Below, piece after piece: positions 9,275-16,232 of a DNA stretch of 60,199 bases (the first letter of the stretch is position 1; the number at the start of each line of letters is the position of its first letter). Source of the DNA: Burkholderia sp. lig30 (GTDB taxonomy: Bacteria > Pseudomonadota > Gammaproteobacteria > Burkholderiales > Burkholderiaceae); contig NZ_JGVW01000118.1 in the NCBI RefSeq assembly GCF_000687455.2, positions 1 through 60,199 of the forward strand, given 5' to 3'. Both the position numbers and the translations under genes were made by a program. The notes under the pieces are model-generated. The model ran no database searches. It saw only the letters and a program-made list of their open reading frames with translations, and was not told where the DNA came from.

Positions 9275-9871
9275 CTATTTCCCTACGTAGATGTCGATGG
9301 TCTCGGCGAAGGCGACCGCGGCGAGCACATGCGTGTGCCCCGCGCCATCCGTTTCGCCATACTCGAAGCTGCCGGACTCTCGCTGCACGGCATAGGCGGT
9401 ATGCGGTAACGCCTGCCCATTGGCACTTCGCAGGACGAACCTGTCGTCATACGCAGCGGTAGCGGGGACGGTCATGGCGGTCATTGCTGCGGCTGCTGCG
9501 GGCGCGCTTCCGGGGATCACGTTGCCCGGACCGCTATCGACATCAACGATCATCGAGGTCCGTCCGTAAACCGCAATGACTTGCGGGTGTTGTTCGCATT
9601 TGCAGATGACAAGATCTCCACCGAGAGCCTCCTGGCCTTGATAATCGGCAAAGTTAAAGCGCTCACGAAGCGTATCGGGTGAACCCGGGGCGGGCACGAT
9701 GATGCCAACCGACTTGCACGCGTCACACCATGCTTTCTGGCCGACAAGCGTCTGACTCCTCAGCCGCCTATCCGGGCCTTCTATCGTGGAATGCGGCACG
9801 CCCTCCATGACCTGGCTATTCCCGCCGCTTGTCAGCGGGTCGCCTTCTACGACAGCGTAATAGATCGACAT
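9275..9871 (-). CDS. PAAR-domain type VI secretion tip protein with C-terminal extension
   Basis: 198 residues. The N-terminal PAAR domain (residues 1-110) shows the repeating pattern GDPLTSGGNSQVMEG, LVGQKAWCDACKSVGIIV, and GGDLVICKCEQHPQVIAVYG, with the paired cysteines and glycines of the VgrG-capping cone. After an Ala-rich linker (about 120-138), residues 140-195 read YDDRFVLRSANGQALPHTAY then GETDGAGHTHVLA, a transthyretin-like extension seen on many Burkholderia PAAR proteins. It should sit on the VgrG spike and carry the downstream effector. No vgrG or structural T6SS genes occur in this window, so it is an orphan cargo island. Confidence 0.85.
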   Translation of the reverse strand: MSIYYAVVEGDPLTSGGNSQVMEGVPHSTIEGPDRRLRSQTLVGQKAWCDACKSVGIIVPAPGSPDTLRERFNFADYQGQEALGGDLVICKCEQHPQVIAVYGRTSMIVDVDSGPGNVIPGSAPAAAAAMTAMTVPATAAYDDRFVLRSANGQALPHTAYAVQRESGSFEYGETDGAGHTHVLAAVAFAETIDIYVGK

Positions 9872-10232
9872 GGTGTTATCCCGTCAAAGCGCGGTGTCCA
9901 ACTGTCGGGCGAGCCCTTCGTCGCCCCAAGACACGTAATGGTTTTCCGGGGGGCAGCAAAGATGCACGGCAGGCGCCCGAGGTGTCCAGCCACCATTGCA
10001 GGGTCCGGCATCTTTGATGCTGCCCGCTCGAAAAGCGAAAGCATTGCTTTTACCTGCACGTGGTATCGATTGCAATGAAAATGTAATGTTTGCCGTATCA
10101 ACTTCGGACGTCTATCGATGTCGCAAGAGATGCCGTTGAACTTTGCCGACATCAAGTCCGATACGATTCGTGGCTACACACGGGCGCAGAGCGGTCCGGT
10201 CTTTGGACTTTCACCTGTTTGCGATATCAATC
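9872..10232. other. Gene-free, AT-richer upstream region of the PAAR island
   Basis: No protein-like frame was recognised. Base composition is noticeably less GC-rich than the surrounding chromosome, consistent with imported DNA. A TTGCAA hexamer separated by 17 bases from TAAAAG on the minus strand (about 10045-10075) is a weak promoter candidate for the PAAR gene. Confidence 0.4.
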
Positions 10233-10400
10233 CGGCGCGATCATCGAGCAGATCCGCCGCCTGAACGCACTCTGGATTCCTTAAAAGATTGTGTCGGGCG
10301 TGACCGCCACTTCCGCATGCGCGGCGACGCGCGCGATCAATCGGGGCGTACGGCACCTTGTGCGGATCGTCGGCGCTGTACGCGAGCGCCGGCTGATCTC
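10233..10400 (+). pseudogene. Decayed cobM fragment
   Basis: Three blocks align in order with the intact cobM. The first matches about 7430-7530 (the region encoding [16 protein letters not shown] through AACAAT), the second matches about 7651-7692 (encoding [13 protein letters not shown]), and the third matches the last codons and trailer from 7882. The sequence between blocks is deleted. In the first block an in-frame TAA replaces the codon after IP. It is therefore a dead internal-deletion copy of cobM lying on the opposite side of the effector island from the functional gene. Confidence 0.8.
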
Positions 10401-10467
10401 ATGCGCGCGCTGCGGCGTGCGCCTCTCGCGGCGCGAAGCCGGCCGCGAGTGCGAACAGGACCGCGCA
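10376..10467 (+). repeat. Right imperfect direct repeat flanking the effector island
   Basis: Counterpart of 7882-7966. It overlaps the end of the cobM remnant and the 3' end of the intact transporter gene. The right copy carries the transporter's real stop region, whereas the left copy is a detached fragment of it, just as the cobM copy is intact on the left and broken on the right. Confidence 0.75.
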
Positions 10468-11589
10468 GAGCAGCGCCATCGCGACCCACGCGGGTGTCAG
10501 GTCCGCGAGCCGCTGCCGCACGATACCCGCCGCGAACGGGAAGAGGGCGGCGATCAGATAGCCGACGCCTTGCACAAAACCGGTCAGCGACGCCGCGTCG
10601 GCAGGCGTCGCCGCCCGGTCGACCGTGACGATCAGCGACAGCGGAAAGAGCGCGCCGATGCCGGTGCCCATCAGGAGTGCCGCCGGCAGCGCGAGGCGTT
10701 CGGGCGCGGCGATCATCAGCGCGAGGCCGGCGAGAAGCGCCGCGATCGCGGCGAACAGCGCGGGGCGGCGGTCCGGCATGCGATCAATGGCTGCTGACAC
10801 CGCGAGTCCGGCGGCGACTTCCGCGAGCGTGACACCCCCCAGCAACCCGCCTGCCGCGGCGGGCGACCAGCCGAGCCGCACGTAGAACGGCGGCAGCCAC
10901 GCGAGCACGAGCGTATAGGCGCCCGTCGCGATTCCGAAGAACGCCGCGAGCCGCCACGCGTTCGCCGTCTGAGCCGTCTGAGCCGGATGCGACGGATGCG
11001 ACGCGGCGGCCGGAGCGGCGGCGGTCGCCATGCCGCCCGGGCTCGCGAACGGCCACGCCACCGCTGCGGCCAGCGCCGGTACGGCCCACCCCGCGAGCGC
11101 GGCAAGCCAGCCCCAGCGGGCCGCGACGAGCGGCGCGGCGACGCTCGCCAGTACGGCGCCGCCCATGATCGCGGTCGAATACACGCCCATCGCGCGACCG
11201 ATGCGCGCGGCGAAATTCGCCTTGATGAACGCGGGCAGGAGCGCCTGCACCATCGCGATGCCCAATCCCGCGCAGCACGCGCTCGCGAGCAGCACCCACG
11301 CCCGTTGCCCACCAACGCGCGCCGCACAGGCGAGCGCGGTCAATGCGATGCCGAGCCATACGCCACGGCCGATACCCGCCGTGTGCTGCAGCCGCCGTGC
11401 GCAGAGCGCGCCGAGCCCCATCAGCAGGATCGGGATCGTCGTCAGGAGGCTCGCAGTGCTGTCGTCGATGCCGGTCGCGCGCTGGATCGCGTTGAGCAGC
11501 GGGCCGACGGCGGCGAGCGCGGGACGCAGGTTCAGTCCGACCAGCACGACGGCGGCCAGCCGCCATCCGGCGGAATTCTTTTGGTTCAT
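10399..11589 (-). CDS. MFS transporter of the CynX/NimT type
   Basis: 396 residues, about twelve hydrophobic segments. The N terminus LAAVVLVGLNLRPALAAVGPLL is the signature start of the CynX/NimT (cyanate/2-nitroimidazole transporter) branch of the major facilitator superfamily, and SLLTTIPILLMGLGALCARRL follows. An Ala/Pro/His-rich cytoplasmic loop lies near residues 188-205, between the two six-helix halves. The substrate cannot be read from the sequence; relatives export small drugs or take up cyanate. It is divergent from a MarR-type regulator, with two palindromic operators between them, so it is probably controlled by it. Confidence 0.85.
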   Translation of the reverse strand: MNQKNSAGWRLAAVVLVGLNLRPALAAVGPLLNAIQRATGIDDSTASLLTTIPILLMGLGALCARRLQHTAGIGRGVWLGIALTALACAARVGGQRAWVLLASACCAGLGIAMVQALLPAFIKANFAARIGRAMGVYSTAIMGGAVLASVAAPLVAARWGWLAALAGWAVPALAAAVAWPFASPGGMATAAAPAAASHPSHPAQTAQTANAWRLAAFFGIATGAYTLVLAWLPPFYVRLGWSPAAAGGLLGGVTLAEVAAGLAVSAAIDRMPDRRPALFAAIAALLAGLALMIAAPERLALPAALLMGTGIGALFPLSLIVTVDRAATPADAASLTGFVQGVGYLIAALFPFAAGIVRQRLADLTPAWVAMALLCAVLFALAAGFAPREAHAAARA

Positions 11590-11649
11590 GTCCGGCTCTC
11601 GGTATGCGGCGCGATACCGTCACCCGGCATCGGCCCGCTTCGTGTAAAG

Positions 11650-11696
11650 TATCTTGGCGTCAAGATAAATGCTGAATTATCTCGACGTCAAGATAA
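11650..11696. promoter_or_regulatory. Two palindromic operators, probably for the MarR regulator
   Basis: TATCTTGGCGTCAAGATA (11650-11667) and TTATCTCGACGTCAAGATAA (11677-11696) are near-perfect inverted repeats with the same half-site, 28 bp centre to centre. They lie between the divergent transporter and MarR genes. MarR proteins bind palindromes of this size. The arrangement predicts repression of both genes and release by a ligand. Confidence 0.75.
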
Positions 11697-11716
11697 CTGG
11701 TTTGAAAGGAGGGTTA

Positions 11717-12205
11717 ATGGATCGGGCAGAGCATGCGGTCGCGCAATGGCGCGACGAACGTCCGGATCTCGACGTGACGTCGATGCTGGTGATGGGGCGG
11801 CTGCACGAGGCGGCGCACGTGATCGCGCGCGACCGGTTGAACCCGCTGTTCGAGCGCTACGGGCTGCAGCCGGGGGAATTCGACGTGCTGGCGACGCTGC
11901 GGCGCAGCGGTGCGCCGTTCGCGCTGACGCCGACCGCGCTGTACGACGCGATGATGATGTCGTCGGGCGGCATGACCGCGCGTATCGACCGGTTGCAGAA
12001 GGCGGGGTGGGTCGAGCGGCAGCCGAACCCGGGCGACGGCCGTGGCACGCTGGTCGCGCTCACGCCGTCGGGCCGGGCGCTGATCGACGACGCGGTGGCC
12101 GCGCATGTCGAGAACCAGCGTGCGGTGCTCGCGCCGCTCAGCAGCGCCGAGCAGGCCACGCTGGCGCAACTGCTCGCGAAGCTCCTGGCCGGCCAGGCCG
12201 CGTGA
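11717..12205 (+). CDS. MarR-family transcriptional regulator
   Basis: 162 residues. The winged helix-turn-helix is visible at about residues 50-110: QPGEFDVLATLRRSG, then TPTALYDAMMMSSGGMTARI (recognition helix), DRLQKAGWVERQPNPGDGRG (wing) and LVALTPSGRALIDDAV. A strong AAAGGAGGG ribosome-binding site precedes the ATG. The gene diverges from the CynX-like transporter and the two palindromes in the shared promoter are its likely targets. Confidence 0.92.
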   Translation: MDRAEHAVAQWRDERPDLDVTSMLVMGRLHEAAHVIARDRLNPLFERYGLQPGEFDVLATLRRSGAPFALTPTALYDAMMMSSGGMTARIDRLQKAGWVERQPNPGDGRGTLVALTPSGRALIDDAVAAHVENQRAVLAPLSSAEQATLAQLLAKLLAGQAA

Positions 12206-12302
12206 CGTGTAACGCGTGATGCGTGCGCGGCGCGTGCCGTTCGACAGGCGATGCGCGACGAGCGATGAGCAATACGCCGCCCGCGCCCGCCGCACACGCG
12301 CG

Positions 12303-13014
12303 TCAGCCGCGCGCCGGGATCTCGAGGCCGCGCGCGACGGCCGGGCGGGCGACGAACGCGTCGAGCGCACGCTTGACGTGCGGGAAGTCGCCGAAGCCGA
12401 CCAGCTCGCCGGCCTCGTAGAAGCCGACCAGGTTGCGCACCCACGGGAAGATCGCGATGTCGGCGATCGTGTAGGTGTCGCCCATCACCCACTTGCGATG
12501 CGCGAGGCGCGCGTCGAGCACGGCGAGCAGACGCCGCGACTCGGCGACGTAGCGGTCGCTTGTCCTCGTATTCGCGCCCGGCGAACTTGTGGAAGAAGCC
12601 GAGCTGGCCGAACATCGGGCCGACGCCGCCCATCTGGAACATCACCCACTGGATGGTCTCGTAGCGGCCGGCCGGATCCTTCGGGATCAGCTTGCCGGTC
12701 TTGTCGGCGAGATACAGCAGGATCGCGCCGGATTCGAACAGCGCGAGCGGCTGGCCGTCCGGGCCGTCAGGATCGATGATCGCGGGGATCTTGTTGTTCG
12801 GGTTCAGCGACAGGAACGCGGGCGTGAACTGGTCGTTGGTGTCGAAGCGCACGAGATGCGCCTCGTAGGGCAGGCCGGTTTCCTCGAGCACGATCGACAC
12901 CTTGACGCCGTTCGGCGTCGGCAGCGAGTAGAGCTGGATGCGGTCGGGATGCTGGGCGGGCCACTTTTCAGTGATCGGGAAATTCGACAGGTCGGACATG
13001 ACGGATTCGTTCAT
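12303..13014 (-). pseudogene. Glutathione S-transferase, frameshifted
   Basis: The N-terminal thioredoxin-like domain is intact: SLPTPNGVKVSIVLEETGLP, NPNNKIPAIIDPDGPDGQ, LFESGAILLYLADKTG, and the helical domain starts FQMGGVGPMFGQLGFFHKFA. After EYEDK the frame is lost at about 12558-12565; the remainder (VLDARLAHRKWVMGDTYTIA, then DIAIFPWVRNL) continues in another frame to the stop at 12303. Comparison with the usual EYEDKRPRDRY pattern suggests an 8-base net deletion in a CGC-rich run. It is either a genuine inactivation or a sequencing error. The family resembles the disulfide-bond-oxidoreductase YfcG/YghU group. Starts at 13014 or 12999 are both possible. Confidence 0.8.
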
Positions 13015-13263
13015 CGAGATGGGAAACCGCGCGATCCGCCCGCCATGCGCTGCGGCCCGGCCTCCGCTCGGGGCGGGCACGCGCGGCGCGACGGCGGGCG
13101 CGGCATACGCGCGCCGAAGCGTCCACTGTAGCCGATTCGCGGCAACGCCGCAGAAGGCCGGCGCATGGCCTCGCGCCGTGGCGGCCGCCACGCCGGCGCC
13201 GGGGAATCCGTCGCTCGCGGCCCGCGGCACTGTAGCGCCGGGGCACGCGGCCGGGCCGGAAGG

Positions 13264-14391
13264 TCAGAAGTTGTGGCGGATGCCGAGCATCGCGGCGGTG
13301 GTGCCGACGCCCGGCGCGACCGGCTGGCCGTAGACGAGCATCTGGCCCATCGTGCCGCGGTTGTTCACGTGGCCGACCTGCGCATACAGCAGCGTACTCT
13401 TCGACAGGTTGTAGTCTGCCGCCAGCACGACCGACGTCGACTTGTTCGCCGAGTTGTTCTTGTCCTTCAGGTAATAGACGGCCGACGTGACCTGCAGCGT
13501 GGGCGTGAAGCGGTAGCCGACGCCCGCCGACAGCATGTCGAAGTTCGCCTTGTCGGAGTGAGCTGGGTTCTTGCCGTTGCCGTACGACGCCGACACCGAG
13601 AAATCGTGCAGCGTGTATTTCGCGCCGACATAGTAGAAGCGGTTGTTGTCGACGCCGGTGGGTGTCGAGCCGGGCGCCGGATTCGTGTCGTGGCCGTTGT
13701 AGTAGACGGCGGCCAGGTTCAGCCCGTAGTTCGAGTATTTGAGCACGGCGGACTCGCGCGTGCCGCCCTGGAAGTGGCCGGCGACGCCGCCCGGCGCGAA
13801 TTCGAGCGCGATCGACGCACCGCCGAACGACGGCGACTGGTAGACCAGCGCATTGCTGTCGTACAGCGCGCCGATCGCGGCGTTGGTGCTGGTGCCGGGC
13901 CAGCCGGCGGCGGTGTTCAGGCCGAGCCACGCGATCAGGATGCTGCCGAAGAACTCGGCGGAACGCACGTCGGTGTCGGCCATCGCGTAGATCATCGGCA
14001 CGACCTGCCGGCCGGCGGTGAAGGTGCCGAACGGGCCGGACACGCCGACCGACGCGATCTGGTTGAAGACGGCCGGCACGCCCGGCGTGTCGCTCAGCTG
14101 CATCCTGCCGGTGCTGCTGTCGAACGAGCCCTGCAGCTTGAAGTTGATCTTGTAGCCGCCGCCGATGTCCTCGCTGCCCTTGAGACCCCAGAAACTCGAG
14201 TAGATGCCGCCGTCCTTCATCCGGAACACCTTGCCGGTGTTCGGCGCGGTGGGGCTGAACGTGGCGGCCGACGTGCTCTGGTACAGCATGCCGGAGTCGA
14301 TCACGCCGTACAGCGTGACGGAGGATTGCGCGTGGGCGAGCGCCGGGCAGGCGGCGAGCGCGGCAAGCGCGGCCAGTTTCATCTTCATCAA
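13264..14391 (-). CDS. Trimeric outer-membrane porin (Gram-negative porin, beta-proteobacterial type)
   Basis: 375 residues. A signal peptide MKMKLAALAALAACPALAHA precedes QSSVTLYGVIDSGMLY, the standard first strand of Burkholderia/Bordetella porins. SSFWGLKGSEDIGGGYKINF and a terminal LGIRHNF, ending in the aromatic needed for outer-membrane assembly, complete the picture. It should form a 16-stranded diffusion channel. It lies 66 bases downstream of an acyl-CoA ligase in the same direction and could be its uptake partner. Confidence 0.93.
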   Translation of the reverse strand: MMKMKLAALAALAACPALAHAQSSVTLYGVIDSGMLYQSTSAATFSPTAPNTGKVFRMKDGGIYSSFWGLKGSEDIGGGYKINFKLQGSFDSSTGRMQLSDTPGVPAVFNQIASVGVSGPFGTFTAGRQVVPMIYAMADTDVRSAEFFGSILIAWLGLNTAAGWPGTSTNAAIGALYDSNALVYQSPSFGGASIALEFAPGGVAGHFQGGTRESAVLKYSNYGLNLAAVYYNGHDTNPAPGSTPTGVDNNRFYYVGAKYTLHDFSVSASYGNGKNPAHSDKANFDMLSAGVGYRFTPTLQVTSAVYYLKDKNNSANKSTSVVLAADYNLSKSTLLYAQVGHVNNRGTMGQMLVYGQPVAPGVGTTAAMLGIRHNF

Positions 14392-14457
14392 AGTCTCCAG
14401 GGTCGTGTTATGACCGGACGGGATCGAGCCCGCCCGGGGTATTGCGAGAGAAACCGG

Positions 14458-16107
14458 TCAGGCGATGCGCTCGCGCAGGCGCCGTTTGTCGAGCTTGCCG
14501 ACGCTCGTCTTCGGCAGCGCATCGGCGAACACGATGCGCTCCGCCTCGGGCACCGCATAGCGGCTGATGCGGTTCGCGTCGGCATGGCCGAGCAGGTGCG
14601 CGCGCACCGCGTCCGCGCTCAGCGACGCGCCGTCGCGCGGCACGATCACCGCGAGCGGGCGTTCGCCCCATTTCGCGTCCGGCACGCCGATCACCGCGCA
14701 TTCGCGCACTTCAGGCAACTCGGCGATGCGCGCCTCGACGTCGATCGACGACACCCATTCGCCGCCCGTCTTGATCACGTCCTTCAGGCGGTCGACGATC
14801 TGCACGTAGCCGTCCGGCCCGATCACCGCGACATCCTGCGTATGCAGGTAGCCGCCCGCCCACAGCGCGTCGGAGTCGGCCGGCTTGCCGCGATAGCCCT
14901 GCGTGAGCGACGGCCCGCGCAGCACGATCTCGCCCTGCGCGCGGCCGTCGCGCGGCAGGTCGCGCGCGGCGTCGTCGACGATGCGCAGCTCGACGAGCGG
15001 CACCGGGCGGCCGGTCCTGCAGCGCAGCCGCACGCTGTCGTCGGGCGCCGGCTGCGCGCCCGGCGGCAGTTGCGCGAGCGCGACGATCGGGCCGGTCTCG
15101 GACATGCCGTAGCCGGCGAACACGTCGATGCCGCGCGCGAGCGCGGCGCCGCACAGCGCGGGCGACAGCGCCGAGCCGCCGATCAGGATGGTCCAGCCGG
15201 ACAGGTCCGCCACCTGCGCGTCGGCCGCGTCGAGCAGCATCTGCAGCACGGTCGGCACGCAATGCGAGAAGGTCACGCGCTCGCTGCGCTTCAGCGCCAG
15301 CAGGCGCTCCGGCAGGTAGCGGCCGGGCAGCACGATCTTCAGGCCGAGCATCACCGCGAGGTACGGCATGCCCCATGCAAGCACATGGAACATCGGCGTG
15401 ACCGGCATGTAGACATCCTCACGATCGAGCCGCTGGCCGGCGCGCGGCGAGCACAGCGCCGACGCGGACATCAGCGCGTGCAGCACGATCTGCCGGTGGC
15501 TGTAGAACACGCCTTTCGGGTCGCCGGTCGTGCCGGTCGTGTAGAACGTCGCGGCACGCGTGCGCTCGTCGAATTCGGGGAAATCGAACTGCGTCGCGGC
15601 CTGCGCCATCAGCGCCTCGTATTCGCCGGCGACGTCGAGCGTCGTCTCGACCGGGCCGCCATCGTCCTCGGCGACGACGATCGTGCGCAGATGCGGCAGC
15701 GTGCCGCGAATCTGTTCGAGCATCGGCACGAAATCCCGGTGCACGATCGCGATCGGCGCGGCGGAGTCGTTGAGCGTGTACGCGATCTGCTGCGGCGACA
15801 GCCGCACGTTGACCGTCATCATCGTCGCGCCCATCATCGGCACCGCGAAATAGGCTTCGAGGTAGCGGTGGCTGTCCCAGTCGAGGATCGCGACCGGCGT
15901 GCCGCGCGTCGCGCCGAGCGAGGCGAGCGTGTTGGCGAGCTGCGCGATGCGCTCGCGCAGCCGCGCATAGGTGTAGCGCACGCGGCCCTGATAGGTGATC
16001 TCCTGCGCGCCGTTGACGGCGAGCGCCTGCGTCAGCAGGCGGCCGACGAGCAGCGGGTACGCATGGGCCTCGGTGGCCGCGTCGGCGGCGGGGTCGAATT
16101 CCTGCAC
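14458..16107 (-). CDS. AMP-forming acyl-CoA ligase (fatty-acyl-CoA synthetase family)
   Basis: 549 residues, typical for the ANL superfamily. The adenylation P-loop is FYTTGTTGDPKGVFYSHRQ (about residue 185). The A5 region AGYGMSETGP, the hinge YVQIVDRLKDVIKTGGEWVS and the terminal catalytic Lys region (KTSVGKLDKRRLRERI) are all present, so the enzyme looks complete. It activates a carboxylic acid as acyl-AMP and then as the CoA thioester; medium- or long-chain fatty acid is the usual substrate of this branch. It sits between a MalT-like regulator gene and a porin gene, all in the same direction. Confidence 0.9.
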   Translation of the reverse strand: MQEFDPAADAATEAHAYPLLVGRLLTQALAVNGAQEITYQGRVRYTYARLRERIAQLANTLASLGATRGTPVAILDWDSHRYLEAYFAVPMMGATMMTVNVRLSPQQIAYTLNDSAAPIAIVHRDFVPMLEQIRGTLPHLRTIVVAEDDGGPVETTLDVAGEYEALMAQAATQFDFPEFDERTRAATFYTTGTTGDPKGVFYSHRQIVLHALMSASALCSPRAGQRLDREDVYMPVTPMFHVLAWGMPYLAVMLGLKIVLPGRYLPERLLALKRSERVTFSHCVPTVLQMLLDAADAQVADLSGWTILIGGSALSPALCGAALARGIDVFAGYGMSETGPIVALAQLPPGAQPAPDDSVRLRCRTGRPVPLVELRIVDDAARDLPRDGRAQGEIVLRGPSLTQGYRGKPADSDALWAGGYLHTQDVAVIGPDGYVQIVDRLKDVIKTGGEWVSSIDVEARIAELPEVRECAVIGVPDAKWGERPLAVIVPRDGASLSADAVRAHLLGHADANRISRYAVPEAERIVFADALPKTSVGKLDKRRLRERIA

Positions 16108-16232
16108 GGATAGGCTCCCTCGAAAGGACGTCGTGGGCGACGTCGGGTTGCGTCATGCGACAAATGTACGCAACGAGGGGCACGCATTCCCCCCCACTCG
16201 CGGGGGGCAGGGTTGTGGAGGGTCGGGGGAGG

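Noticed and set aside
9872..10155. Short minus-strand frames upstream of the PAAR gene
   Set aside because: No ribosome-binding site or family similarity; the sequence is better explained as an imported leader region.
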